Assembly: GCF_000525995.1 (NCBI RefSeq)
Contig: NZ_AODL01000005.1
Location: forward strand, 1 to 64,000
Source: Paenilisteria riparia FSL S10-1204
Lineage (GTDB): Bacteria; Bacillota; Bacilli; Lactobacillales; Listeriaceae
Length of the DNA stretch: 64,000 nucleotides
Direction of reading: 5' to 3'
The position numbers and the translations under genes were made by a program. Under the pieces are notes generated by a model, which was not told the origin of the DNA, did no database searches, and saw nothing but the letters and a program-made list of their open reading frames with translations. Below, in pieces: positions 17,818 to 26,995 of the stretch. The first letter of the stretch is position 1. Each line of letters begins with the position of its first letter.

Positions 17818-19159
17818 TTAGGCTAGTCTTTTTTCAGTGAATCGAACGCGGATGGAGAGGATAAAGGCGGCGATAAATAAACCAGCGCTTAGGCCAATCC
17901 AGAAGCCAAATGGGCCAAGTGTTGTGTAGGAAAGTAGCAGCCCAAGCGGCAAACCAATAATCCAATAGGAAATAAAGGCGACAATCGAAGTAACGGTGAC
18001 GTCTTTGTAACCGCGCAATGCCCCGAGAACAGGTGAGAGCAAGGCATCGGCAAATTGGAACAATACCGCGTAAATAAGGAAATGCGTAATCAAATCGGCA
18101 AGTTTCGGATCATTCGTAAATAAAAGTGCGATTTGATCGCGGAATATAAGTAGCAAAACACCGTTTATAACACCAATGGCAATCGCAGAAATCATCCCAA
18201 TGTGGCGATATTGTTTAGCGTCCAAAAGTCGTTTAGCGCCAGTTTCGAAGCCGATAAGAATGGTCAAAGCAGCAGCGATACTAAGCGGAAACGCATAAAG
18301 CAAGGTCGGGACACTAATCGCCGACTGATGCGCTGCAATCGTATCTGTCCCAAATCGCCCCATAAAAACGGTTACCGCCGAGAATATGCTCACTTCAAAC
18401 AAAATCGTTAATCCATTGGGAACACCGAGTTTGATAATTTCTTTCATTTTTTCTAGGCTCAACCGTTGGAAAGCTGAGAAAATATGATAATCGCGCAATC
18501 GTTTTTGACTTTGAATCAGAATAATCGTGACGAGGAGAACAATCCAGTATGTGATTCCGGTCGCATAACCGCTACCAACCCCGCCAAGCTCTGGGAAGCC
18601 CCAATTTCCGAAAATCAATAAGTAGTTCAAGAAAATATTCACAGGCACCGTAATGAGCGTAATCATCATCGTCACACGCGTAAGTCCAAGCGAATCAATG
18701 AAAGCGCGCAACACCGAATAAAAGAAAAACGCCGGAATCCCAAAACAAATCCCGTTTAAAAAATGCCTTGCAATAGAAGCTACAGCAGGGTCTAGTCCCA
18801 TCATTCGGAGTATTGAAGGCACGAACAAAAAAATTGAGCGCAATAAGCACAGCGGCAAGCCCAATCGCAATATATAAGCCATTGCTAACCGTTCGTTTAA
18901 TGTCATGTCCTTCGCCACGACCGATAAGTTGCGAAATAATTGGCGTTACAGCCATCAATAAGCCAGACAAACTCGCATTAAACGGCCCCCACAAAGAGTT
19001 CCCAATTGCGGTTCCTGCTAAGGCTTCATTGGAATAATGGCCCGACATCATCGTATCAATTAAAGCCATCGAAAAAAGCATTAACTGCGACACAACGACA
19101 GGTGTGAAAATAACAAAAAACTGCCGCCATTTTTCACCACTTGTAAATGTTTGTTCCAA
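17818..19159 (-). CDS. MATE family multidrug/cation efflux protein, one apparent frameshift
   Basis: Two overlapping frames make one MatE transporter of about 447 residues with twelve helices. The N-terminal part starts MEQTFTSGEKWRQFFVIF and has PVVVSQLMLFSMALIDTMMSG, the family's first repeat. The C-terminal part from FVPSILRMMGLDP continues without a gap. The break is the run of seven A at 18827-18833 (plus strand); with six, the frames fuse as ALNFLFVPSILR. It would export cationic compounds using a Na+ or H+ gradient. It stands alone, convergent to the metal operon and divergent from the purine permease. Corresponds to lmo1846 in order. Confidence 0.88.
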
Positions 19160-19320
19160 AATGATGCTCCCCCTTTTTAGTCACATAAGCAATCTATTAT
19201 ATCATAATAAAAAAGTAAAAGCTCTAGGCGAAACCCGCTGTGTCTGTTATAATAAGGATTCGTGGTAGGGGCGAGACTCTATGGGTTGGGAGAGGGATAA
19301 TTGAATAAAGAGGAATTATG

Positions 19321-20604
19321 ATGCATAAATTATTGGACAAGGTTTTTCGGCTAAAGGCGCACGGTACTTCGGTTCGTACGGAACTGTTAGCAGGAATGAT
19401 TGGTTTTTTCACCGTTGTCTACATTATTGTTGTCAATAGTTCAATTTTGTCTGAAGCAGGCGTTCCATATCAAGGCGCCATTCTAGCGACGATATTTATT
19501 TCGGTTGTCGGTTGTTTGGTGATGGGATTTTGGGCTAATGCACCGCTTATTTTGATGCCTGGTATGGGTATCAATGCTTTGTTCGCTTACAATTTCGTGC
19601 AAACGCTCGGATTGTCATGGCAGCAAGCACTCGCGGTTGTCGTTGTCAGTGGCTTTTTATTCATGATTTTAGCATTTACACCACTTGCAAGAAAGCTGAA
19701 CGACACGATTCCGCTAATTCTAAAACAAGGGATCACAGTCGGTTTAGGACTTTTCTTGGTGTTGCTAGGTCTTGAAAAAGGAGAACTCGTTACGCGCGGG
19801 AAACATTCCATTTTGGCGATAGGCGATATTCATGATCCATTTGTTTGGGCGACATTAATCACGCTTATTATCACCATGATTCTGCTTGTGCGCAAAGTAC
19901 CAGGGGCTTTTTTATGGAGCATTTTGGTGGGGACGCTCGTAAGTGTTCTGTTTGGTGTGCACGGAGAAGTTTCTAAAGATGCGCTTAGCCTTGCGCCATG
20001 GAAAGATGTGCTGTTTCAAGCTGATTTTTCTGGTGTTGGTCAAGTCGCTTTTTGGACGAGTGTATTTTCGCTGACGATGGTGCTTGTGTTTGAGACGGTT
20101 GGTTTGACATATGGCCAGACGAAGCAACTTGGACAGACAGAGAAATTGCCGCGAGTCTTGCAGGCAAGTAGTTTCACGTCATTTTTGTCAGGATTATTTG
20201 GAACGAGTCCGACGATTTCAGCATTAGAAAGTGGATCGATGTCGGCAAGTGGTGCGAGAACAGGGCTGTCATCTGTGACGGTTGCGATTTTCTTTTTAAT
20301 CTCACTTGTTTTGATGCCATATATTTCATTTATTCCGAACAGTGCGATTGCCCCAATCTTAATTATTATTGGGATGTCGATGTTGCAGGAAATGAAGGAA
20401 ATGGACTTGAGTAATGCTGCGGACACTTTTTCGGCATTACTAATCGTTATTATTATCCCATTCTCGTATAGTATCGCAGACGGAATTGCAGCAGGGTTCA
20501 TCGCTTACCCGATTTTGAAACTATTTACAAAAAATCGGACGCGAACACCGATACTCATGTATATCATTGCAGCGCTATTTTTGTTACAATTTATTTTGCA
20601 ATGA
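19321..20604 (+). CDS. NCS2/AzgA-like guanine-hypoxanthine permease
   Basis: A membrane protein of about 427 residues and some twelve to fourteen helices. Motifs: TELLAGMIGFFTVVYIIVVN, LMPGMGINALFAYN and FETVGLTYGQTKQLG (binding helix), then GTSPTISALESGSMSASGART, all typical of the AzgA (PbuG/PbuO) purine branch rather than uracil UraA. It would import hypoxanthine or guanine with H+. ATG 19321 has AAGAGGA 6 nt upstream; ATG 19318 is an alternative. An extended -10 TGTTATAAT lies at 19245-19253. I see no purine riboswitch in the leader. Confidence 0.88.
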   Translation: MHKLLDKVFRLKAHGTSVRTELLAGMIGFFTVVYIIVVNSSILSEAGVPYQGAILATIFISVVGCLVMGFWANAPLILMPGMGINALFAYNFVQTLGLSWQQALAVVVVSGFLFMILAFTPLARKLNDTIPLILKQGITVGLGLFLVLLGLEKGELVTRGKHSILAIGDIHDPFVWATLITLIITMILLVRKVPGAFLWSILVGTLVSVLFGVHGEVSKDALSLAPWKDVLFQADFSGVGQVAFWTSVFSLTMVLVFETVGLTYGQTKQLGQTEKLPRVLQASSFTSFLSGLFGTSPTISALESGSMSASGARTGLSSVTVAIFFLISLVLMPYISFIPNSAIAPILIIIGMSMLQEMKEMDLSNAADTFSALLIVIIIPFSYSIADGIAAGFIAYPILKLFTKNRTRTPILMYIIAALFLLQFILQ

Positions 20605-20611
20605 TGTATTC

Positions 20612-20642
20612 GCGGGGTGTGTCTTATTCGGGCACATCTCGC
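20612..20642 (+). terminator. Hairpin after the purine permease gene
   Basis: GCGGGGTGTGTC pairs with GGCACATCTCGC through 12 bp including wobbles. There is no proper T run, so termination is uncertain. Confidence 0.45.
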
Positions 20643-20674
20643 CTTACATATTTTTAAAGAAATGAGGAATTTTT

Positions 20675-21145
20675 ATGCTATATTATTATTTAATTGCATT
20701 AGTGATTATCGTGATTGACCAATTCACCAAGTGGCTGATTGTGCAGAACTTAGATTTAAGAGAAGTGATTGAAATCATTCCAGGCTTTCTAAATATTACA
20801 TCCCATCGTAATTCAGGCGCGGCTTGGGGCGTTTTGGAAGGAAGAATGTGGTTTTTCTATCTGATTACGTTACTTGTCATCGTTGTTTTGATTTATTTCC
20901 TACAACGCTACGGTAAAAATAGTAAACTTCTAGGCATTAGTTTAGCGCTAGTGCTAGGTGGGGCAATTGGGAACTTTATTGATCGCTTGTTACACCAAGA
21001 AGTAGTGGACTTTGTACAAACGATTTGGGGACATTATTACTTCCCGATATTTAATGTGGCGGATGCAAGCCTGACAGTAGGTGTTATTTTACTTATCGTC
21101 TACGTTTTCTTGGATGATCGCAAAACGAAAGGAACGAAAAAATGA
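20675..21145 (+). CDS. lspA: Prolipoprotein signal peptidase LspA
   Basis: A protein of 156 residues with four transmembrane helices. Aspartic peptidase motifs: ITSHRNSGAAWG, GAIGNFIDRL (catalytic Asp) and FPIFNVADASLTVG (second catalytic Asp). It removes the signal peptide from diacylglyceryl-modified prolipoproteins such as the metal and sugar binding proteins in this window. ATGAGGAA is upstream of the ATG. It overlaps rluD by 4 bp. Confidence 0.96.
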   Translation: MLYYYLIALVIIVIDQFTKWLIVQNLDLREVIEIIPGFLNITSHRNSGAAWGVLEGRMWFFYLITLLVIVVLIYFLQRYGKNSKLLGISLALVLGGAIGNFIDRLLHQEVVDFVQTIWGHYYFPIFNVADASLTVGVILLIVYVFLDDRKTKGTKK

Positions 21146-22044
21146 CACAAAACACCATTATTATTCCCGAAAAATTAAACCGCGAGCGCTTGGACAAGGC
21201 GTTAGCAGAACTACTGGACATCACGCGTTCAGCAGTACAAACATTGCTCAAAGACGACGCAATCCTAGTCAACGGAGAAACGTCAAAACCGAACTATAAA
21301 TGCCAAACTGGCGATGAAATTACGTACGTTGTTCGCGAAGCAGAAGAAATAGATGTTTTAGCAGAAGACATCCCGCTTGATATTTATTATGAAGATTCCG
21401 ATGTTTTAGTGGTAAATAAACCGCAGGGCATGGTGGTACATCCATCCGCAGGACACACAACAGGAACACTCGTGAATGCCTTGCTATTTCATTGTAAAGA
21501 CCTATCGGGCATCAACGGCAAAATCCGCCCAGGCATCGTGCACCGCATCGACAAAGATACATCCGGCTTACTAATGGTCGCAAAAAACGACAAAGCCCAC
21601 GAATCTTTAGCGGGACAATTATATGACAAAACCAGCGATCGCGAATACATTGCGCTTGTTCATGGCGTCATCAAGCATCAAAAAGGAACCATCGACGCAC
21701 CAATTGGCCGTTCGAAAGAAGATCGTCAAAAAATGGGCGTCATCAACGAAGGAAAAGAATCACGCACGCATTTTGAAGTGTTGGAAAGATATAAAGGCTA
21801 CACACTGATTAAGTGCCGTTTAGAAACTGGACGAACACATCAAATCCGCGTGCACTTGAAATATATTGGACACCCACTTGCTGGAGATCCAAAATATGGC
21901 GTAAAGAACACATTAACCGGCGAAGGGCAGTTTCTTCACGCAGCTGAACTTGGATTTACACATCCAACCACTGGCGAACGCATGCATTTCGAGGCACCAC
22001 TACCGCCCATTTTTCAACAAGCATTAGAAACCTTGGAAAAATAA
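21142..22044 (+). CDS. rluD: RluD/RluA family rRNA pseudouridine synthase
   Basis: A protein of 300 residues with an N-terminal S4 RNA-binding domain (RLDKALAELLDITRS to about residue 65) and the RluA catalytic domain: VVNKPQGMVVHPS, GIVHRIDKDTSGLLMVAKN with catalytic Asp, and LETGRTHQIRVHL. It isomerises uridines in 23S rRNA; the exact site is inferred from the D subtype. Four-base overlap with lspA shows translational coupling. Corresponds to lmo1843. Confidence 0.92.
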   Translation: MTQNTIIIPEKLNRERLDKALAELLDITRSAVQTLLKDDAILVNGETSKPNYKCQTGDEITYVVREAEEIDVLAEDIPLDIYYEDSDVLVVNKPQGMVVHPSAGHTTGTLVNALLFHCKDLSGINGKIRPGIVHRIDKDTSGLLMVAKNDKAHESLAGQLYDKTSDREYIALVHGVIKHQKGTIDAPIGRSKEDRQKMGVINEGKESRTHFEVLERYKGYTLIKCRLETGRTHQIRVHLKYIGHPLAGDPKYGVKNTLTGEGQFLHAAELGFTHPTTGERMHFEAPLPPIFQQALETLEK

Positions 22045-22150
22045 GAGGGAGAATTATGCAGTATGGAGGATAATGTGGTATAGATGGAGTAATGAAAAAG
22101 CGAGTCTGGGACATAACCAAAATAAATCGGCGACAAGCGCTCGCATTGTT

Positions 22151-22181
22151 GAGGCTGTTCGAAGAAACCGAGGTACAGCCT
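22151..22181 (+). repeat. TTCGAAG hairpin repeat, copy A
   Basis: GAGGCTGT (22151-22158) pairs perfectly with ACAGCCTC (22174-22181); the loop begins TTCGAAG. It is followed by AATATG as in the other copies. The stem bases differ from copies B and C yet pairing is kept. Confidence 0.7.
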
Positions 22182-22344
22182 CAATATGCCTACGAGTTTA
22201 CGAGTAGGCGTTCCATCAGGATTCAGACGGCGAGTTCCAAGCGGTTCTGCTACACTAACGCTACGCTTAACTTCTCGCATGGTCGGGGATACGACTCCCT
22301 CCCTGCTTTCAGTCATCACATACGGGGGTATGCTCCGCTTTGTT

Positions 22345-22458
22345 GGGACTGTTCGAAGTACTGAGTTACAGTCCCAATATAAGCACGAACAAAGAGAGTG
22401 GTTAATCCTCTCCGACTGTTCGAAGTACTGAGTTACAGTCCCAATATAAGCGTGAACA
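22345..22458 (+). repeat. TTCGAAG hairpin repeat, tandem copies B and C
   Basis: Two nearly identical 45-base units begin at 22347 and 22414, a period of 67. Each reads GACTGTTCGAAGTACTGAG then TTACAGTCCCAATATAAGC and GAAC. GGGACTGT with ACAGTCCC gives a perfect 8 bp stem in copy B. In copy C the outer stem is shortened because the preceding bases are TCC. The joining stretch can itself form GAGAG/CTCTC. Confidence 0.8.
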
Positions 22459-22633
22459 ACGTGGACGGTTATTCCTTTCCAAATCCCCTGAATACAAACG
22501 CTTTCGCGCGATTTGTGTAAAGCAGAATTTTCGTCCTACCTCAAGTAAATGGTTCGGCGATTTTGCTTTATACTGAGTTTTGTACCAACCTAGACGGAAT
22601 TCGCTTTAAGGCGGACTGCCGGTTCATAATGAG

Positions 22634-22676
22634 AAATAATCCACTAAGTTTGGCGGCCTAGAGGGATTATTTTTTT
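22634..22676 (+). terminator. Hairpin terminator downstream of the repeat region
   Basis: AAATAATCC (22634-22642) pairs with GGATTATTT (22664-22672), with CTA/TAG inside, followed by TTTT. Probably ends transcription from lspA-rluD or guards the UMP-kinase-like gene. Confidence 0.72.
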
Positions 22677-22685
22677 GCCTTGAAT

Positions 22686-22817
22686 TTACAATTGAAGTGC
22701 AACGGTAACTAAAAAGAGACTTAGAATGAAAATCATAGGCTTTTGTAATACAGTTTTAATATCAGGCCAGCTTTTAATGTATTGGGTATTAATCAAAATT
22801 GAGTAAACATAATCTAA
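22686..22817 (-). pseudogene. Possible remnant or missed small membrane ORF after the UMP-kinase-like gene
   Basis: A 44-codon open frame opens at the UMP-kinase-like gene's stop and ends in a hydrophobic helix, PMIFILSLFLVTVALQL. There is no ATG at its head and no clear ribosome site; TTG at about 22790 is the only plausible start. It may be the 3' remnant of a membrane protein gene once co-transcribed with the kinase, or chance. Confidence 0.25.
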
Positions 22818-23548
22818 TCATCTAGTAAAGATTTTTGCGATGTGATAAGTGTCCCCAAGGAGTCATTATTGGAAAATAACTTTGAGAGATCTAGCATGTT
22901 AAAATCTATCACTTGAATCGGTAAATCATGTTCCTTAGCAAGTAATAAAGCGGACTGGTCCATTACACGGATATCATTCTTTATGACATCATCATAATTA
23001 AGTATTTTATATTTTTTTGCACTTTTAAACAGATTGGGATCTGTTGTATACACTCCATCGACACCATTTTTTGCCACAATCATACTGTCTGAATTGGTTT
23101 CCACCGCTCTTTGAACAGACGGATAATCAGTTGTTACGAAGGGTTGTCCGTTACCGCCAGCAAAGATAACAATATCACCTTTTTCTAAATGCTGTATAGC
23201 TCGCAATCGAATAAAAGGCTCTGCTACGGAATGAATAGGTATAGATGTCATAACACGAACTTCTCTATTTGTCAGAGATTTTAAAATACCACGAAGAATC
23301 AGGCTATTGATTATGGTACCTAACGTTCCTATGTTATCTGCCTCCACACGCTCTATGTTCCAGTCTTCCGCTAAGTTACCACGAAACAAATTTCCTCCAC
23401 CAACAACGATAGATATTTGAAAACCTGCGTCTGCTAAATCCACGATTTTATTAGCGATTTGTGTAAATTTTTTTTGATCAAAGTGATGTTCATTTTCCCC
23501 AAGAGCAGCTCCGCTTATTTTTATTAATATTCGCTTGGTATCATTCAC
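22814..23548 (-). CDS. UMP kinase-like (PyrH paralogue) amino acid kinase family protein
   Basis: A protein of 244 residues clearly in the PyrH family: KISGAALGENE (phosphate-binding Lys/Gly), VVGGGNLFRG, AEPFIRLRAIQHLEKG, GNGQPFVTTD, KNGVDGVYTTDP and VMDQSALLLAKEHDLPIQV. PyrH makes UDP from UMP. Differences from housekeeping PyrH include NIGTLGTIINS where MGMLATVINA is usual, and an AT-rich, divergent sequence. The essential pyrH normally lies beside tsf-frr, so this looks like a second copy. Start is GTG with AGGAGG about 11 nt upstream. It is divergent from the pyr operon. Whether it is a UMP kinase, a regulator or a resistance-type variant is open. Confidence 0.82.
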   Translation of the reverse strand: MNDTKRILIKISGAALGENEHHFDQKKFTQIANKIVDLADAGFQISIVVGGGNLFRGNLAEDWNIERVEADNIGTLGTIINSLILRGILKSLTNREVRVMTSIPIHSVAEPFIRLRAIQHLEKGDIVIFAGGNGQPFVTTDYPSVQRAVETNSDSMIVAKNGVDGVYTTDPNLFKSAKKYKILNYDDVIKNDIRVMDQSALLLAKEHDLPIQVIDFNMLDLSKLFSNNDSLGTLITSQKSLLDD

Positions 23549-23687
23549 TTCTAAAAAAACCTCCTAACTTCTTTTACCAATCTTAGCTTCGCTTTAAATT
23601 TCCTAAGAATCGAAGTGTAATTAATTTTATGCATTTTTAACCCCTTACTAGAAAATCAATTAATTTCTCAAACCGCAACAAAATCAG

Positions 23688-23716
23688 TTGACAAAGCATA
23701 TAGATTACGATAAGCT
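23688..23716 (+). promoter_or_regulatory. pyr operon promoter
   Basis: A perfect TTGACA (23688-23693) with TAAGCT 17 bp downstream (23711-23716). The -10 is weak, but the predicted start near 23723 places the PyrR attenuator in the leader. Confidence 0.55.
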
Positions 23717-23746
23717 AGACCTAATGAAATAACAGTCCTTTAACAT

Positions 23747-24418
<672 letters not shown>

Positions 24419-24467
24419 TAAATTTCAGCTTGTTTGAAAAACTAATCTTCAAGAATATCCGCAAGCC

Positions 24468-24563
24468 CCCAGCGTGTCGGCAAATGCTTAGATTCTAGGC
24501 GAAGTCGAGCACTGGAGCGGAGACTTCAACGACGAAGATGAGCGCGTTTGCCGACACGCTGGG
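24468..24563. repeat. Perfect 17 bp inverted repeat flanking a structured 62-base core, between pyrR and attenuator 2
   Basis: CCCAGCGTGTCGGCAAA (24468-24484) is repeated inverted at 24547-24563. The core has a second inner pair GAAGTC/GACTTC around GAGCACTGGAGCGGA. There is no T run after the hairpin. It is more GC-rich than its surroundings. It could be a small mobile palindromic element (MITE-like), a structured RNA or an mRNA processing site. Confidence 0.75.
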
Positions 24564-24580
24564 ATACCACTTTTAAAGGC

Positions 24581-24685
24581 AGTCCAGAGAGGCTGACAAA
24601 GGGTGATTGGATTTTACGGTATAACTATACCTAAATTCAGTACATAACTACTCTTTGTCGCAATTTTAGACAGGGAGTATTTTTT
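24581..24685 (+). promoter_or_regulatory. PyrR-dependent attenuator 2 between pyrR and pyrP
   Basis: AGTCCAGAGAGGCT (24581-24594) repeats the PyrR loop of attenuator 1 exactly. The terminator TACTCTTTGTC/GACAGGGAGTA (24649-24659 with 24669-24679) is followed by TTTTTT and lies just before the pyrP ribosome site. Confidence 0.93.
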
Positions 24686-24703
24686 ATGGAAAGAGGGAGA
24701 AAA

Positions 24704-25993
24704 ATGACAGAAGAGACAACATCTAATTATGTAAAACCAGTGCTAGATATTCATGAAAGGCCAACGTGGAATAAATGGATTGTACTTAGTATTCAACATT
24801 TGTTCACGATGTTCGGGTCTACGATTTTCGTGCCAACTGTGACGCACTTAAATCCAAGTGTGGCGCTGATTTCAAGTGGGTTAGGAACACTTGCTTATCT
24901 GATTATCACACGAGGCAAGATTCCAGCTTACTTAGGTTCATCATTTGCCTTTATTGCGCCGATAACGATGCTTCTTGCTGCGAAATCCGGTGGCGGACCT
25001 GGAGCGGTAATGGTCGGGACATTCTCGGTCGGAATTGTATATGCAATTGTGGCTTTGATTGTCTATTATGTCGGCGTGGAATGGATTCAAAAAGTGTTAC
25101 CGCCAATTGTTGTTGGCCCTGTGATTATGGTTATTGGTTTGTCGCTTGCGCCAAGTGCGGCGGCGATGGCGATGGGAACGAATAATGGTGGCGCATATGA
25201 TTATAAAATTTTACTAGTCGCCTTAATTACGCTAGTAGCTACGATTATCGCGATGATGTTTTTCAAAGGATTTTTCGGATTGATTCCGATTTTGTGTGGC
25301 TTTGTGATTGGATACTTGGTGAGTATGATGTTTGGGTTGGTGGATTATACGCTAATTAAAGAGGCGAGTTTGTTCCAAGTGCCAGACTTTACGATTCCGT
25401 TTGTGAATATGGATCCGGTTGTAACGCTCACGGTGGTGCTTTCGATGGCGCCGCTTGCATTTGTGACGATGGCGGAGCATATGGGACATCAGCTGCTGTT
25501 GAATCGAATTACGAATCGGAACTTCTTTAAAGATCCAGGTTTGCATCGTTCGCTTGCGGCGGATGGGACTGCTTCGATTATTGCTTCTTTAATCGGTGGG
25601 CCACCAGTGACGACTTATGGCGAAAACATTGGTGTACTAGCGATTACGAAGGTTTACAGTGTGTTTGTTATCGGTGGTGCGGCGGTGTTCGCGATTGCTT
25701 TTGGTTTCATCGGGTATATCAACGCGATTATTACATCGGTTCCAACGGCTGTGCTTGGCGGGATTTCCTTGCTTTTGTTCGGGGTTATTGCGACGAGTGG
25801 CTTGCGAATGATGATTGAAAGCCGTGTTGATTTAAGCCAAAACCGTAATATGATTATCGCATCAGTTGTCCTTGTTGTCGGTATTGGTGGTTTGATGATT
25901 CACATTGGTTCATTTCAACTTGCGGGAATGGCGATGGCAGCTTTGATTGGTATCATTTTAAACCTAGTAATACCAGAGAAAACAACTAAATAA
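24704..25993 (+). CDS. pyrP: Uracil permease PyrP (NCS2 family)
   Basis: A protein of about 429 residues and fourteen helices that imports uracil with H+. Motifs: SIQHLFTMFGSTIFVP, PAYLGSSFAFIAP, VTMAEHMGHQLLLN (substrate Glu) and GPPVTTYGENIGVLAITKVYS. ATG 24704 is chosen because GAGGGAG ends 4-5 nt before it; ATG 24686 overlaps the attenuator T run. It stands second in the pyr operon behind its own attenuator, so uracil supply controls uptake. Confidence 0.95.
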   Translation: MTEETTSNYVKPVLDIHERPTWNKWIVLSIQHLFTMFGSTIFVPTVTHLNPSVALISSGLGTLAYLIITRGKIPAYLGSSFAFIAPITMLLAAKSGGGPGAVMVGTFSVGIVYAIVALIVYYVGVEWIQKVLPPIVVGPVIMVIGLSLAPSAAAMAMGTNNGGAYDYKILLVALITLVATIIAMMFFKGFFGLIPILCGFVIGYLVSMMFGLVDYTLIKEASLFQVPDFTIPFVNMDPVVTLTVVLSMAPLAFVTMAEHMGHQLLLNRITNRNFFKDPGLHRSLAADGTASIIASLIGGPPVTTYGENIGVLAITKVYSVFVIGGAAVFAIAFGFIGYINAIITSVPTAVLGGISLLLFGVIATSGLRMMIESRVDLSQNRNMIIASVVLVVGIGGLMIHIGSFQLAGMAMAALIGIILNLVIPEKTTK

Positions 25994-26000
25994 ACCTCAT

Positions 26001-26040
26001 GAAAAACCTCTAAAGATAGCGCAATTTTTTAGGGGTTTTC
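26001..26040 (+). terminator. Hairpin between pyrP and pyrB without a PyrR site
   Basis: GAAAAACCTCTAAA pairs with TTTAGGGGTTTTC with one A bulged. The Bacillus pyr operon has a third PyrR attenuator here, but no AGTCCAGAGAGGCT-like loop is present in the 90 bp gap. It is probably a partial terminator lowering pyrB and downstream expression. Confidence 0.68.
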
Positions 26041-26083
26041 ATTTAAGTTAGTAAGTAAATTTTTAGAGAAGGTGGCGTTTTAA

Positions 26084-26995
26084 ATGAAGGATGTAGTATC
26101 GATGGAAGAGCTTTCTGTAGCTGAAATTGGAGAATTACTTGACCGGGCAGGGCGTTTTAAACAAGGTGAAATCTGGACTCCGAAAAAGCAAGTATATGCG
26201 GTCAATATGTTTTTTGAAGCAAGTACGCGAACGCATAATAGTTTTGAGATGGCGCAGAAGAAGCTTGGCATTGAAGTACTCTCATTTGATCCGTCAAAGT
26301 CGAGTGTGACAAAGGGTGAAACATTGTATGATACGGCGCTCACGATGCAGGCGATTGGTGTGGATGTTGCGGTTATAAGGCATTCGGATGAGGATTACTA
26401 TGAGCCACTTCGGGAGCTTGGTATTGCGATTGTCAATGGTGGCGATGGCTGCGGGCAACATCCGAGTCAATCTTTGCTAGATTTGTTCACGATTAAAGAA
26501 GAATTCGGTGGCTTTAAGGGGTTAAAAGTCGCGATTGTGGGGGATATTGTGCATAGTCGTGTGGCGAATTCGAACATGCAGGCGTTAAAACGACTTGGCG
26601 CGGAGGTGTTTTTTGCTGGACCTCCGGAGTGGTTGCGTGAGGGCTGTGATGCGTTTGGCACGTATATGGAAATGGATGATTTAGTGGAGCAAATGGATGT
26701 GATTATGTTGTTGAGGGTTCAGGAGGAGCGACATGATGGATTACTTAGTTTTACGAAGTCAGATTATCATGAAAAGTATGGTTTGACGGAAGCTCGTGCG
26801 GCGAAAATGAAAGACAAAGCAATTATTATGCATCCGAGTCCGGTGAATCGAGACGTGGAAATTGCGGATTCGCTTGTGGAATGTGAGAAGTCGCGGATTG
26901 TGGAGCAGATGACGAACGGTGTGTTTATACGCATGGCGATTTTAGAGGCAGTTTGCCAAGATAAAGAAACGAGGGTGAAGACATGTACGTATTGA
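26084..26995 (+). CDS. pyrB: Aspartate carbamoyltransferase catalytic chain PyrB
   Basis: A protein of 303 residues that joins carbamoyl phosphate to aspartate. Carbamoyl phosphate loop [15 protein letters not shown], active site loop with [25 protein letters not shown], and [22 protein letters not shown] near the C-terminus. GAGAAGGTGGCG is upstream of the ATG. No regulatory chain (PyrI) gene is present, as in other Firmicutes. It overlaps pyrC by 13 bp. Confidence 0.97.
   Translation: MKDVVSMEELSVAEIGELLDRAGRFKQGEIWTPKKQVYAVNMFFEASTRTHNSFEMAQKKLGIEVLSFDPSKSSVTKGETLYDTALTMQAIGVDVAVIRHSDEDYYEPLRELGIAIVNGGDGCGQHPSQSLLDLFTIKEEFGGFKGLKVAIVGDIVHSRVANSNMQALKRLGAEVFFAGPPEWLREGCDAFGTYMEMDDLVEQMDVIMLLRVQEERHDGLLSFTKSDYHEKYGLTEARAAKMKDKAIIMHPSPVNRDVEIADSLVECEKSRIVEQMTNGVFIRMAILEAVCQDKETRVKTCTY

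Larger units (their letters stand above)
22045..22633. other. Noncoding region with several hairpins and repeats
   Basis: About 590 bases without a credible gene. Besides the three repeat copies listed separately it holds the small stem GCCTAC/GTAGGC (22188-22209) and a partial pairing between AAAGCAGAATTTTCG near 22519 and CGATTTTGCTTTA near 22558. GTCTGGGACATAAC near 22104 resembles terminator-loop sequences common in Listeria. Short open frames overlap the repeats and have no ribosome sites or recognisable protein features. Confidence 0.5.

Noticed and set aside
19200-19320. Possible purine riboswitch before the NCS2 permease
   Set aside because: No conserved purine aptamer core could be found; the leader is too short after the extended -10.
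22092-22431. Two overlapping open frames of 80-90 codons on the plus strand
   Set aside because: They run through the hairpin repeats, have no suitable ribosome site and show no protein-like pattern.
22345-22458. Tandem repeats as a possible CRISPR array
   Set aside because: Only two tight copies, long palindromic units with a spacer of about 22 nt and no cas genes; the units are hairpins of a dispersed repeat.
26001-26040. Third PyrR attenuator
   Set aside because: The PyrR loop consensus present at 23747 and 24581 is absent from this gap.
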